Assembly: GCF_040807025.1 (NCBI RefSeq)
Contig: NC_090952.1
Span: 3,038,001-3,102,000, forward strand
Origin: Struthio camelus
Lineage: Eukaryota; Chordata; Aves; Struthioniformes; Struthionidae
DNA: 64,000 nucleotides
Reading direction: 5' to 3'
Shown here one piece after another: positions 23,387-36,800 of this stretch. The position numbers and the translations under genes were made by a program. The notes under the pieces were generated by a model. The model did not search any database. It saw only the letters and a program-made list of their open reading frames with translations, and had not been told where the DNA came from. Numbering within the stretch: position 1 is the first letter of the stretch; each line of letters begins with the position of its first letter.

Positions 23387-23915
23387 TGGTAACTCAGATG
23401 GTAACTAGCTTAGCACAAGTCTAACCCTTGCTTAGCACTAGCATCTCAAGTAAACAAAGCCTGCAAGCCTCCAGGCCGAACTGTCAAACTCGAGAATCAG
23501 TGCTGACCACATAACCACAAGGTCAGTTCAAATCAGCTAATGAGGACACACAACTACCTAATGAGGACATACAACAGGGTGCAGGAGACAAGACCGGATG
23601 CACCTGGGTGGTGGTTCACCTCTGAGAGGACAAGGGACCATGGAAGACAAGGACATGGCAACCAGCCCGGGATGTAGGCCAAGACCAATCAGAAAGAGAG
23701 AGACCACCAACTCAGTACAAACTGAACGAGACCTTCCCTGGCAGGCAGGGAAATAAGACTGTAAAGAATCTCTTTGTTCGGGGTCCCTCCTTAGAGGCAT
23801 CCACCTCAAGCTCTCGCTTTGCTGCACCACCAACAAATAATCAATTCATTTTGCTGCTAGACCTGTGCGAGACTCTGCTCCTTGGAAACCTAGGCTCAAA
23901 CTGTTTCCATAGCAC
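23387..23915 (+). mobile_element. Probable solo LTR of an avian endogenous retrovirus
   Basis: The segment has an LTR-like layout. It begins near 'tggtaactcagatgg'. It contains a stretch resembling a promoter/R region, 'gtaaagaatctctttgttcg' and 'gggtccctcctt', then 'aacaaataatcaattc' in place of a polyadenylation signal. It ends near 'gaaacctaggctcaaactg' and 'tttccatagca'. No internal viral genes flank it. Ends and target-site duplication were not resolved. It starts ~110 bp after the MROH stop codon. Confidence 0.45.
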
Positions 23916-26225
23916 TGCTACACTTTCCCCAAAGCAGCAGCCCTGCCTCTTCTCCACATGTCGGGATCTTTTCTTGGTGGAAACTAAACGGCAGAAAACT
24001 CAGGCCCTGAAGGAATCAGGATCATCCCGAGAGAGCTAGGACACGCACTCTTCCCGCCCGAACACACTCACACACACACAGTGTCTTTGCCACAAAGCGC
24101 CAGCTACTCTGCTGGGGTGCAAAACCAAGAGGCAAGGAGAAGAAAAGCTTTCGCGTCCCCTGCTCTCTCCAGAGACGTGGTGGAGCAAGAGCAGGCCTCG
24201 CGCTCTGCAGGGCTTACGAGTCCCGTCAAAGGGTCTCTGGGGTCTGAGATGCAGCTCCAGACCTTTTCTAGCACTATGGCCTACAGCACACAGGCCCTGG
24301 CATTGCCCATTTGTTGCCTCAAGTGCTCCATGCTGAGATGGAGGGCAACCAGGGCAGATCCCAGCGGACACGTCCTCCCGCGGGGTCAGTCCCTGTTCTA
24401 AGGGGGTCCCCCTCACCTTAGGACATGCAAGAGCATCTTTCTCCAGCTGGCCTCTGCCTCAACACTGGAGAGGAGAAGCTGGCAACAAATTGTAGGAGAA
24501 GGACTTTTTCCAAAAAGGGGCCGCAGGAGCAGGTGAACTGGTCATGCTGACCTTGTTGAACCATAGCTGATGTACTACTAGCCTCTTACCTTCACTGTTA
24601 CCTGGAAAGCTGAGGGCAAGACAATACAGCTCTTCAAAAGCCACCTCCTTGCTGATGTGTAGACTATCTTCGACAACAAACACAAGCTAATCAAGGTTGG
24701 TTTCCAACACTAGGGAAGAGAACCTTAGGCTCAACATGTTCAAATGTTAGCTTAGATGTTTATTATGCTCCTGCCATCATCAGCCCCTCTCAAAGTAGGC
24801 TTATTTACAGATGTCTCCAACCACTGCCACTTTTAGGGCTTCCAATGCATGTTTCCAGGGCCCAGCCCCTACAAGGACAACTCCTTAGCTGACGTTTCAG
24901 ACACATCACTGCAGAGGGTATTCAGCTAGAGACATACATACAAATACACACCCAGAAACCAAGACAAGCAACTTGAAATGAATACAGCGAGCTTGTTTTC
25001 TGCTCGTTAACATGTATCCTGGTGGAAGAAGGACTGAGGGTGCCAGCACACTAAGCAAAGCTTCTCTACCAAGAGAGAAGTCTCAAAGCATGGCTGGCTA
25101 CTAGGTCACAATATCTCTTCCAGTGCTGCCTCCTTAGCAAACAGGAGAGAATACGCCCGTTCCCCCCTCCACCCCCCCTCATTGAACAAGTCCTGAAACA
25201 AAGAAAGTTGGATTATTTCTTACTAGAAAATTCTACCCAATGGGGCACGTTTGGCTGAGAGAGCTCAGTTCCAGGAACTCGCTTGCATTACTTTTTGGCC
25301 TTAGTACTCACGTACACTAGAGGATAACACTATTCCTTTTAGCTTTAGGGCTAATCACCACCAATATCCTTGTATGGGCGAGAGAAAACTCATCGGAATA
25401 CTTTCTACTAGTAGCACTCAAATTTCACTGCACCTATTACCATCTGACTAATGCCCCTTTCCCAAAATTCCTCCACAATGCCTTCCAAAGGAGAAGGCAC
25501 AAAGAAAGTTAGCTGCTTTACTTATCCCACAGCTTGGAGCCTATCTGTGAAGGATGACAGATCCGAGGACCACCCTCCCCTCCCCCCCAATACACAGGAG
25601 GAATGCTGTCAAGAGAAGCAGAGACTCTGCGCCCTTTAGGGCTCACAGGAGAGCGATGGAGTGATTTACCATAGTTTTGGCCAAGGACCCTAGCATCACC
25701 TCAACAACAAAGGACACTGCAAGATGCCTTTGTTCTAGACAAACTGCCTACATCAGCTAAGTGTAAACACACCTCCTTCTAGGTACAGGCAGCTATTGAT
25801 GACTCTCACCACGCTGAAATATAGGCCTAGGACAGCAGCAGTGGCTTTGAGAAGCAAAGGCACAGAGTACAACTTAGAGAAGTGCAGGCCTGAAGTGATA
25901 AGGGATGGGACACAGACTCGGCACTGGAGACCTCCTGGCTATAAACTACTCAGCCAGGCGAGGATGGGGAGCACATATGTGGTTCAGCCCAACATGAAGT
26001 CTACAAACCCAACGAGGAACAAAGGAACTCTGAAGAGAGCAGCAGGCTTGAGCTGCTTTCAACCCCCATTTTCCTTCCTGGCCACTGGACACACTCGGTG
26101 TCGCGACAACGAGGATATTCTAGAGACCGGTCAGGACACTGATGTTGGGATTCAACTGGATATTGCAATTGCTGTGCTCTGCTAAGCGTATATTGTTCTT
26201 TCAGTGCACTGCTGGGACACTGCGC
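23916..26225. other. Intergenic or intronic sequence, no gene recognised
   Basis: Ordinary-composition sequence with a short (CA)n tract near 24060-24080. No recognisable exon on either strand. Parts (about 24790-25700) are A/C-rich on the plus strand. It may be the 3' continuation of the retroviral remnant at 26226, but I saw no integrase or env motif. Confidence 0.4.
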
Positions 26226-28477
26226 TCAATCAAAATCCTGTGCGACTTCAACACAATTCAAATAAGTACACTTCCTATTAAGCATTAAACCCTCCACACG
26301 TGGAATATTAAAAAAACCCAGAGCATTGGACTCTGACATGAAGTCAGAAGGGTGCAGCTGCACCCATCCACAATCCGATTCAAACACGTACTCAGGCTCA
26401 GAAATGCTCTCAGTCATGATCGGGGCCAGTTTGGAACAGGTTACACAGCAAGTAGCACGCTCTGCAAAACCCCATTCGGCTCTAGTAGGGTCACGGGGGC
26501 GTACTGGTCCCAATGACTGATATGCTTTCCATTTCTTCCGTTCCAGTTTGGACCACCTCTTTGTGTTCTCATTTCCACCCCCAGGGTTTGCCTTCCCATA
26601 AGGGCAAATATAATGGACAAGCACTAAGAGAAAACCCAGGTACACTCTTCCTCCAGGAGCCTCAAGCTCCCATCAACTGTTGCAACCTCCTTCCTTGGTT
26701 GGGCCATTTGCAGCTCGCTCATTTTTCTGGACGCGTCTGGAGGAATCCCTGCACTGCCCACTATCCACCAAGGACCTAAACATTTGACTCCCCTCCTTGG
26801 TCCCTGACCATTTTCAGGTGGAACCTCAGTTTCTGCTTTCTGTAGTGCTTGCCACACTGCTGCTGCTGCTTCCCCCACTTTCTCAGGGGAAGGTCCTCCC
26901 ATCAGAACACCATCTCTCTATTGGTGCAGTTTCCCATCTGGAGGCAGTGGGACTGTCCGTACAAGTTCAGCAAGGGCAGCAGGAGCAATCGTGGGGGAAT
27001 GCTTGTCCCCCTCCTTGGGTGGGGGGTGGGGTAGGGGGAAGTCTGGTAAAGGTATATTGCATTCCCTCCCCAGGGAAAGCCAACTCCTCTTTATCCTCTT
27101 CCTGCAAGGGGACCAGAAAGAACATCTCCTTCCTGGCTAGCGCCACCATCCAGGGGCGTGCAGCTGCTTGCAATAGAGCTGTTAACTCTGCACTATTTGG
27201 TCCAGCAGCTGTTAAGGGGGCCCTGATCACTCATTCCCAAACGCCACTTCCCCTCTGCTTTCCCAACTGGCCACAGAGGCGGGTCATATGGGGAGTGGGC
27301 TTTGGAGATCATTTGTCCTTTCTCCAAATCAGCTCTGACTTCAGAAATCCCATTTCGCGCCGCAGCAGAGACCGGCTATTGTCGTCCGCCAGCGATTTCT
27401 CAATCGGAGAGCGCAGGGCTGGGCAAAGTACACACACTACAGCCTCCCTCTTTCTACGGGGGTTAGTATCCATGTTTGAGCTGAAGGACCACACGCCACC
27501 AGCCGGCAGGCACCACGTTCGTCCCTTTAAAACATCGAAACTTCAAATATATTCCAAAAAAGCGAGTAGTCGACATGCGCCTCTTGCCCGGGAGCCATGA
27601 ATTAACCCTTGGCAGTTTGGCACACAATGCTCGCTCCCTTCACACCGCTAAATTCTAACTCTCTGCCCTCCGGGTCACACACCCAGCTCCTAGGCACCTT
27701 GTGGGGTCAGTATTGACATTTGTGCTCCTGTATCTATTACAACTTCACCAATTGTCCCTGAGGACCAACTGCAATCTAGATACATGGGCCATTATCACTT
27801 CTCCACTGACAAGCCTCCCCTTGCCCAACAGGCAGACCCAATTGCCTTCTGGGCATTGCTTGGGGTTTTCCCCTTTTTCCTTTTTTTTTTCCTCCTTTCT
27901 TTTTTCTTTCATGCCCTGCAATTCCTCCCTAGGCATTGTCTCTCTCTCTGGGAGCTGGCACTGGCGGAGTCAAAGTACACCCCCCCCCCAACCTTTGGCC
28001 ATTCTCTTGTTTCTGGGATGCTTCAAGCACACTCCAGACAACGCCAGTAGGCCCACCTTGAATCCTGAGGCTTTCCTCCACAACCCACTGCTCAGTTCCC
28101 GATATTCTGTTCGCGGGTCTGGAGGCTTATTTCCCTTTGACTTAGTTCCTATTCCCAGGGGGTGCCTATATCACTGGTCTCACCCTATGAGCTCTTCCCC
28201 CTGGGGCTTCAGGTTCCCTTTTTTAGCTGTTAGATCAATCCCAGCCCATTTCATGCCTGGGCTTAACCTTGCCATGCATGAATTCGGCCCATGCAGGGAG
28301 TTGCCTGGGCGGGTCCTTGTCACCTAGTCTTTCCTTGTATTCTGCAGCTGTTCAGTTGTCAAAGGCAACAACAACTCAGCTGCCTTCCTACCTTCCAGTT
28401 CTGTCTTTAGCTCCTGCTCCTTTCTATTCCTAGTCTCCCTTTCTGGATACGCAGCTTCTAAACGGGGGGCGGGTGCC
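26226..28477 (-). pseudogene. Endogenous retrovirus remnant, pro-pol part
   Basis: Read on the minus strand the order is protease, reverse transcriptase, connection region. The protease carries the D-T-G-A active site as 'VIDTGAQMSILT' (27693-27740), followed by a stop. RT fragments include 'MFFLVPLQEEDK' and 'GMQYTFTRLP' (26967-27230) and a thumb/connection part (26624-26902), then 'YQSLGP' (26226-26645). The RT catalytic Y-x-D-D site near 26893-26929 is destroyed: a stop replaces the Tyr and the second Asp is Gly. Stops and frameshifts are frequent throughout, so no protein is expected. A nucleocapsid-like stretch may lie at 27950-28330 but is not clear. Class (ERVL-like or other) is undecided. 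The copy continues across the CR1 at 30199. Confidence 0.8.
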
Positions 28478-30198
28478 CTGGTGACAAAGGATACAGAGAA
28501 GGCAGAGTTATTGAATGCTGCCTTTGTTTCAGTCTTCACTGCTAAGGCCAGTCCTCAGGAATTCCAGACCTTGGAGACAAGAGAGGAAGGCTGGAGAAAG
28601 GAAGACTCTCCCTTGGTGGAGGAGGATCAGGTTAGAGATCTTTTGTCCAAACTTGACATCCATAAATCCATGGGCCCTGATGGGATACACCCACGAGTGC
28701 TGAGGGAGCTGGCGGATGTTATCGCTAGGCCACTCTCCATCCTCTTGGAAAGGTCCTGGAGATCAGGAGAGGTGCCTGAGGACTGGAAGAAAGCCAATGT
28801 CACCCCACTCTTCAAAAAGGCCAAGAAGGAGGAGCCAGGAAACTACAGGCCTGTCAGCCTCACCTCCATCCCTGGAAAGGTGATGGAACAGCTCCTCCTG
28901 AAGGTCATCACTAAGCACCTGGAGGACAAGAAGGTGATCAGGAGTAGTCAGCATGGATTCACCAAGGGGAAATCATGCTTGACCAATCTGATAGCCTTCT
29001 ATGACGGAATGACTGGCTGGGTAGATGAGGGCAGAGCAGTGGATGTTGTCTCCCTGGACTTCAGCAAGGCTTTGGACACTGTCTCCCATCACATCCTCGT
29101 AGGCAAGCTCAGGAAGTGTGGGTTAGATGAGTGGCCGGTGAGGTGAATTGAGAACTGGCTGGATGGCAGAGCTCCGAGGGTTGTGGTCAGTGGCGCAGAG
29201 TCTAGTTGGAGGCCTGTAGCTAGCGGTGTCCCCCAGGGCTCAGTCCTGGGTCCACTCTTGTTCAATGTATTCATCAATGACCTGGAGGAAGGCACAGAGT
29301 GCACCCTCAGCAAGTTTGCTGATGATACTAAACTGGGAGGAGAGGCTAACACACCAGAAGACTGTGCTGCCATTGAGAGGGACCTGGGCAGGCTGGAGAG
29401 CTGGGCAGAGAGGAACCTCCTGCAGTTCAACAAAGGCAAGTGCAAGGTCCTGCACCTAGGCAGGAATAATCCCATGCACCAGTACAGGCTGGGGGTTGAC
29501 CTGCTGGCAAGCAGCTCTGCAGAGAAGGACCTGGGAGTGCTGGTGGGCAACAAGTGAAGCATGAGCCAGCAGTGTGCCCTTGTGGCCAAGGCGGCCAATG
29601 GGATCCTGGGGTGCCTGAGGAAGAGTGTTGCCAGCAGGTGGAGGGAGGTGATCCTGCCCCTCTCCTCAGCCCTGGGGAGGCCTCCCCTGGAGGACTGTGT
29701 CCAGTTCTGGGCTCCCCAGTACAAGAGAGACATGGCACTACTGGAGAGAGTCCAGCGGAGGGCTACCAAGGTGATTAGAGGGCTGGAGCACCTCTCCTAG
29801 GAAGAAAGACTGCAAGAGCTGGGCCTGTTGAGCCTGGAGAAGAGAAGATTGAGAGGCGATCTCATCAATGTGTACAAGTATCTGAAGGGGGAGTGTCAAG
29901 AGGATGAGGCTAGCCTCTTCTCCGTGGTGCCCAGCAACAGGACAAGAGGCAATGAGCAGAAACTGAACCACAGGAAGTTCCATCTGAACCTGAGAAAAAA
30001 CTTCTTCACTGTGAGGATGACTGAGCATTGGAACAGGTTGCCCAGAGAGGTAGTGGAGTCTCCTTCGCTGGAGATATTCAAAACCCGTCTGGATGTGATC
30101 CTGGGCAATATGCTCTAGGTGACCCTGCTTGAGCAGGGAGGTTGGACTAGATGATCTCCAGAGGTCCCTTCCAACCTAAACGATTCTGTGATTCTGTA
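28478..30198 (+). mobile_element. CR1 LINE, 5'-truncated, plus strand
   Basis: The longest CR1 here (1.72 kb). It opens at 'gtgacaaaggatacagagaa' and encodes reverse transcriptase blocks in order: 'SMGPDGIHPRVLRELADVI', 'NYRPVSLTSIPGKVMEQ', 'QHGFTKGKSCLTNL', 'VSLDFSKALDTVSH', '[20 protein letters not shown]' and the catalytic 'FADDTKLGG'. One in-frame stop ends 28481-29146 (a TGG to TGA change when compared with the 6166 copy). A second TGA is at 29555-29557. The 3' end is canonical ('gatctccagaggtcccttcc' then 'gattctgtgattctgt'). The endonuclease domain and ORF1 are missing. It lies inside, and opposite to, the retroviral remnant. Confidence 0.95.
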
Positions 30199-30860
30199 AA
30201 CAGATACCTAATGCCTCTCCCTTGTCTATCCCTTGTGTGGCTCCTAGTTACCTTCAGGTATTCTTCAGCAGCTTCCCAATTCTGCTCCTTGCCACTGAGC
30301 CCATTCTTCTGAGAAGGGACTTGCGTTCACTCCATACCTCCATCAAGAATTGGCGATACTACTGCCCCGTGCACATATTAGAAAATAGCTGAGCACACCT
30401 TCCCGCGTCTTCCCTCAACCCGGGCTTCTTGCTTCCCTGCAATGCTAAATCACTCGGGCTCCAGCCTTGCTTAGTAAATACAGGCAGCACTGGAACGGGT
30501 GGGGGAGCTCCCCCTGCTACGCCCGGCTGTAACGCTGCCGGATTAGGTAAAACATTGGGACCCCGAGGGGAGAGTCCAGCAGCTGGCAGAGTAGAAGTAG
30601 GAGAAAGAGAGAGAGAGAGCAAGTGACAGATAAATCTCTAGGAGGTGAGAGCAAAGGGGTATAGGGTGGAGCAGCTGCTGTGGGTGCATTGTGCAGGATA
30701 CTGGCGCCTACTACGGCCAGAGTCACTCTTTGCGGGGTTCCCCTCTTCTTTTGCCTCAGGTGCTGGCGGTCCCATGCCCAGTTGTCCCACACGGACCAAT
30801 CCTCCATTGGAACGAATGAAACATATGGAACAGCACTACAGACTCTTCCCATCAGTTACT
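30199..30860 (-). pseudogene. Endogenous retrovirus remnant, gag-like part
   Basis: On the minus strand 30359-30622 reads a proline-rich linker followed by 'KQGWSPSDLALQGSK' and 'GLREDAGRCAQLFSNM', resembling the start of a retroviral capsid domain. Stops interrupt it on both sides. It lies upstream (minus-strand sense) of the protease at 27740, as expected for gag, with the CR1 at 28478-30198 splitting the two. The 5' LTR and primer-binding site were not recognised. The outer limit at 30860 is a guess. Confidence 0.55.
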
Positions 30861-33800
30861 CAAGGGTCGATGCAACAGATCAGTCTGGTGCTACGCTCCC
30901 CCTGCTGAGCTCACACATCCCCAACACACTACTGCCAAAACTACAACATTTGAAAAGTACTATTACCTAATAGACATTCATATCATAACAAACAAAACTC
31001 TCAACATGATTGCCCACATCGTCTTACCATCCTTTTTTTCCCCCCAAAGAGATCCATAACAACTTCTTCTGATAAGTTCATGCAACGAGCATCAACAAGT
31101 AGCTGGGCAACTGGACTTCACCGACAGAAGCTTGAGCATCAACAGCATATCCAATGATCTCGGCACTCCTCAGTTTCTAAAGCTGGCTACTCTGCCACAC
31201 TGCAAAGACATCCATTGGACAATAAGCACATACAAGTAGAAATACAGCAAAGCGCACATGCTAACTCTGTTGCGTGGCAGCAATACAAACATTCTCAAAG
31301 GTCATCCAAGCAGCAGCAGCACAACTCACAAACTGGGCTGTAAGAAAAAAAAAATTTACACCTAGAGATTACATTTCAGAGAAGGACATCACTTAGGGTA
31401 GACTCAGGACAGGTCACACGTGGAACAGAGGGAAGCCATCTTGCGGACTCCAAAGCATACCAATTCTGCCCAACGCTTGGCATTTCAGCATCTCGAGTCA
31501 AGCTTCTCACATTACTCCCCAACTAGCCTTGCAGTGAATAAACACGGTCCCACAAAGAGATGTTAAACGTTCCTTAACCCGAGAGCTTCAGGTCTTTCAG
31601 GGTAACTGAAACAAACAGAGCGGGGAAGGAGGCACTCAGAAGGTTCACCAGGCTTACCTCAAAATCCTGCTACAGTAAAAGAAAGCTGGTATAGCAATTA
31701 ATGCGCCAAGTCACGCTTACAATTCCTTGCAGTGGCTTCGAGGACAGATGCCTCAAACTAGGGCATCATTTTAAAAAGCAAGCTATCGGATTCCTTGCGC
31801 ATAAGGAACCTTTCCTAGTTACTCTCTTATTTTACAGTCTAGTCTTCTAGCTTAAAACGTCAGTCTTGGCCACACTAACATTCTAGGAGGGAACAAAGAG
31901 TCATCGGAAGGCTGCACATAAACGCTCCCTGCATTTAGTGGTGGGGAAGAATCACCACTTCCTCTCTGAAGGACAGGTCAGGCTACTGAAGCTGAAACAT
32001 CAGCATCCAGAGAATTAAACAACTCGACAGCATGGCATTAACTTCCAGTGCCAAACTCACAGCACTCTATGCTTTTCAAATCTCTTGTTTAGCTATGCCT
32101 TACTAAAACTACTAAACGGGAGCCACCTTCCTCAAAACCGACCCCGTTCCTCCTGGCCACCCCTCTACGGCCAACGGATCACCCACTGCATTTTTCTCAC
32201 CAAAAGAAAACACTGATGACCCTCATGCTGAGGAAACTCCATTTCCTCCAGCACACGTTCCTAGCTGAAGGCTCAGCAGCTCCTCCATCCTCCATAATCC
32301 TGCAGCCTGGACCTCTCTAGCCTTTGCCTCCAGCTTCCAGCAAGGCAAGGCAAGTTTCAGTCTCCACTTTATACACCTCAGTGGAACCATTCCCCAATTA
32401 GACAGGTAAAGGCACAGCACGAGGCTTTTATTAAGTCTCCACCTACTAACACAATACACACCTTGCCTCTGATTTACAATTACTAGCCTGCAGATTCATA
32501 GTGGCACTTCAGACAAAGCCGGAGGGCAAAAGAGGCTTCCTACGTCCATTCACACTGACAAGCACTCCTGCCTCAGACCACTGCAGGAGCAGCTACATGG
32601 ACAGATGCCTTCTGCTCTAATGTTCATCTCGCACCTTCGACAGGCACCAAAGACACGCACAGGAACCGAGGTAGGCATCTCAAAGCACTTCTCAAATTGT
32701 TATGCTCCACTTCTCCTAACATTTCACTGCACCAAGCTGTGGAGGTCTACCTGGGAAATCATCTCTCTTGTCAAGCAAAGGGCAAAAGATCACTCACACT
32801 CAACTCTCTCCAGTCCTGCCTACTCAATACAACCTTCTTCAAGAAGCATCATTACAGCAGCCAGTACAAAAAAATCATTAGATTTGCATGGGAAAGTACT
32901 CACGTCCTAAACGCAACCCTGTTCCACAGGGGGGCCACAAAATAAAGCCTAATTGGCAACGCGTACCTATGCACATGCTCAGCCTCAAGTCCACCCAAGT
33001 ATATTTCCACTACTTATGTTCACCAGCTACACTGACTAGCCAGGCAATCCCAGATGCTAGCTTGATAACAGCCAATATTTCCCTCTTCTGCCTTTCCTGC
33101 AAATATTTACCTGCTCTAATACAACTGGCACACTGCACACAACTCTCTGAACTGATAAGAACCATCCTGCCATCTAGTCCTCACCTACTCATGCACTCAT
33201 ACCAGTACCATATACATCTCCAACAGAGTTTCACCAGGAAGCCACAGTATTGCAGAAGTTAGTCCTTTTTTTTTTTTTTTTAAGGTACCAAAATAATTTC
33301 CAGCAGGAGAATATGAAGAACAAAACCCCCACAGGAAAGCAGGAAACTCTCTCCGGGACAAAAATAACTACTGGTAGCTGCTGTTAAGACTCTAGCAAAC
33401 CTCACCTTGTACCCCTCCCTGACAAAGCTACTCTCATGCAACATCCATACCCTTCAACCAGCACTCACTTTTACACTACTACTCACTGAAGGACTGATCC
33501 CCTGCTGAAGGAAAGTTCTTCTAGCCCCAAGCAGCACCTGCTTTTTTTTTTTTACTTTTATTTTGTCCTGCTCAACAACTGACCCCTAGAGACCAGCAGA
33601 AACGAGGAATTTCTATCAAGCCCTTGCTGACATTACAAACAAACACTACACAAGTTGTAAACCAAGAGAGAGCATTCAGGCAGAACTAAGGTGAAATGCA
33701 GGCATGTCATTAGTCTGCTTTCAGGCACAGTCATTTTTTCCAGAAAGCCTGCACAAACGCCTAGAACTACAGCAACATGCTATTATGTCAATTACATCCA

Positions 33801-36800
33801 ATGAACCTGAGCATCAAGTGGCAAGTCATGCATGAGGCACCTGCAACCTCTCTAGCCCATTAATAGGGCTTCACACCTCCATGGCCTCTCTCCCATGCAT
33901 CATCTTCAGAAGCTGCTACAAAACTCTACTTTAAGACAATACATGCATGCAACAAGGCAGCAGTTCAAAAGCAAGGCTCAGCCCTCAACATCCTTTCTTT
34001 TCTTTCCTCCCTCCCTACAGGTAAAGCCACTTAGGTTTCATAACTGCTAGCCAATGGAAATGAGACAACAACTACAACCACCACCACCACGAACCATGCT
34101 TTACATGGGTAACTCACAACTTACAACCACTAAGGCAGCAACTGTGCTTTAAGGCTTCAGTCAGGTCGCTTCAAGGCCTGAGAGTCTACAGCACTACTTC
34201 CCTACTCTCCCACATCTACTAACATGTCATTTAGAAACTGCTTCCAACCTACCTACTAGCCAAACACTGCTCTGAGAAGCTCACACTTGTCAGGCAAATC
34301 CTCCTGCATTTACTGCCCCATGACAAACCCAATATGCTACCTTGGGGTCTTGGGTCATACAAACTTTGTACTTCCACTACCTTTAGGAGAGCAGGAAGAG
34401 AGGAGGGAAAAAAAAGGGAAACGTTTTAGTTTCTCTACACTAAAAAGCTATAGAGAAACCTCTAACCCACAACACATACCTTCAGCTATAGAAAACTCAT
34501 AGTAGCTCAAGTTCTGCCAGTGACATAGCCACACACCTCTCTTGCTAGCAGTTGACTTCCCCAGGAATCACAATTCCAAAACCAACATCTGCTAGTGTCC
34601 AAACAGGAGAAGCATCTCATGTTACACCAGGTCACATGCTTACAGATCTCCAAGAACCTTGACCCCCTTTTCAAAGCCAGTCCTGAAACTTTTTCTTCTA
34701 CCTTAGGTCAACCCAGAGGTTTACTAAAGAGCAATGTTTGGCAGCTCTTACTTCACAAGAACCACAGGTGAAACCACTAAAAAACATTGAGGGCAAGTAT
34801 TTCATTTGTGACTCGCTAAAACTGATTTCTGTTCAACAATGACAGCACTGGGCAATATCTTAAAGTCACTGCTTTTACACAGGCCAGTATACTCAAGTAA
34901 CACCAGGAGACAACAGTCCTGTCTTTCCAAACAAAGTCTAAATAGTTCCTGTCACATTAAAAAAGCCAAGAGGAAAAAAAAAAATTGTTGCCTAGCTACA
35001 ATACTAGTTCCTAAACCATTTCAGCAGCTCTAAATCCAGATGACAGCCTGCATTTACTCAGAGCAAGAATAGTACATGCAGCTGCTAGTCATTGGCTGAG
35101 ATAGAGCCAACTCTCACAGGATCTCCCCTAGCAAACCCCAGTGAAACTCCACAATGGGACAGGAGACAGGAAACACCTAACAGCAAAAGAGTTCCTCTAG
35201 CATCATAAAGGGTAAACGCATTTTAACCATTCCAGATCTCTGCCTTTCATCCACAATGCCTAACACACCCTTTTTCAGGCCATTTTCACATTCCAAGCCC
35301 AAACCGCACATAATCTGTTCCAAGTTATGAACACTGACTAACAATCGCCAATATTCCATTCAGGTTTTCCTCGGAAAACACAAGCAACTGCTTCAGCATT
35401 GCTTCCCTTTTCACTCCTCCTTCCCATACAAGGAGCCCATAGCTAACAAACACAACATATTTGCATCACCCACTGTGTTAGTGCTTTTGTCAAACACCAC
35501 TCAGCTTGCTTACCTATTAGCAAGTCATGCTCAAAAGCAGCAGATCTAGAGACCTTCATTCCACCAATATTGCAATGGAAAGCTACTCTACTCCCAAGAC
35601 CTTAACTGAAAGATCCATTTCACACCCAAACAAGAAGCAAGTTTAAGCCGGTCCTCAGTGGTCCCCTACTGCAACTTCCCAAATGGACACAAGCTGTTAC
35701 ACATCTTCTCTTAACCTTCCAGGAAAATCAGCTGCTCCCCTCAACCCTTTCCACCCAAAACCTTCCTCCTACAAAACACAGTTCTGCAAGGATCACAAAT
35801 ACAAAACATGACCTAGACACACCAGGTGCAAGCAACAACACAAAAAGACTCCCCTTAGTCATTGCCTAACTTCTTGGCCTTCAGCAGCAAGCACCAGCTC
35901 TTTCTTTTCTACTCGACCTCTAGATTTGCACAGGCATAAAAACTACTGGAGGCATTTCAGTAGCCAGTGTTGCCTACCTCTACAGAATTGCACCCGACAC
36001 AGATAACAGCAAGTAACCTTAACACAGCCACCCCTTTTAAGCCTAGCCTTCCCTTCACACAGGAACTTCCGTCATCAGCAATCACAGTATCACTGCCATA
36101 CATTTTAGAGGCTATGCGTCCAATCAATACATAATCAGTTGCAAGCTCAGCCTTAACAGCCTGAACATTCAGCACTCCAGTGCTTCAACTCTTCACAAAG
36201 CATCACTTCCACTGGATGCCCACACTGCAACGTTAGTTTCCACTAACATCGTCTCTCTCATTGCCCAGACAGAACTTGGCTTGCTTGTAAAGCTTCCTCA
36301 CATGGCATAGCTCCACTCTTTTCTCTTAGAGCAAGTACTCCAGAAAGCTTAATTGCCACCAGCAGAAAGCCTCAGCACTCTATCTATCATCTCCTCTAAA
36401 CCCCAGCAGGAACCAATTAACATCACAAGAGAAAGCACTCAGCTAAACCTCAGCACCAACCATGCCCTCCTCTATCAAACTACCATTCCTGCCTGCTTTA
36501 ATACCAGCATCACTGGCTGCAACATCAACAAGCTTCCAGAAGGCAGCAAGGTCCCTCTACCATAACAGCTGGACCTCAGCCTACCTTCACCTGCTGGAAT
36601 AACTGCACTTGCACCCAAGAAGGACAATAACTCTTCTCAAAGACAAGCACTGCAGTCCACCTCTTACTCAAGCATGCAGCTGGAGCAGCCCAGCAATCCT
36701 CTGCAGCCGTGCCCTGACTCACTACCAGGCACACTAGACTCTCAAACCAGGACTGCTTCCTTCATGCGCCAACATCTCTGCTCAACACACTGAGCAGTTG

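Noticed and set aside
24036..26185. Small ORFs between the LTR and the retrovirus remnant
   Set aside because: Short, no domain, no splice signals that join them into a longer frame.
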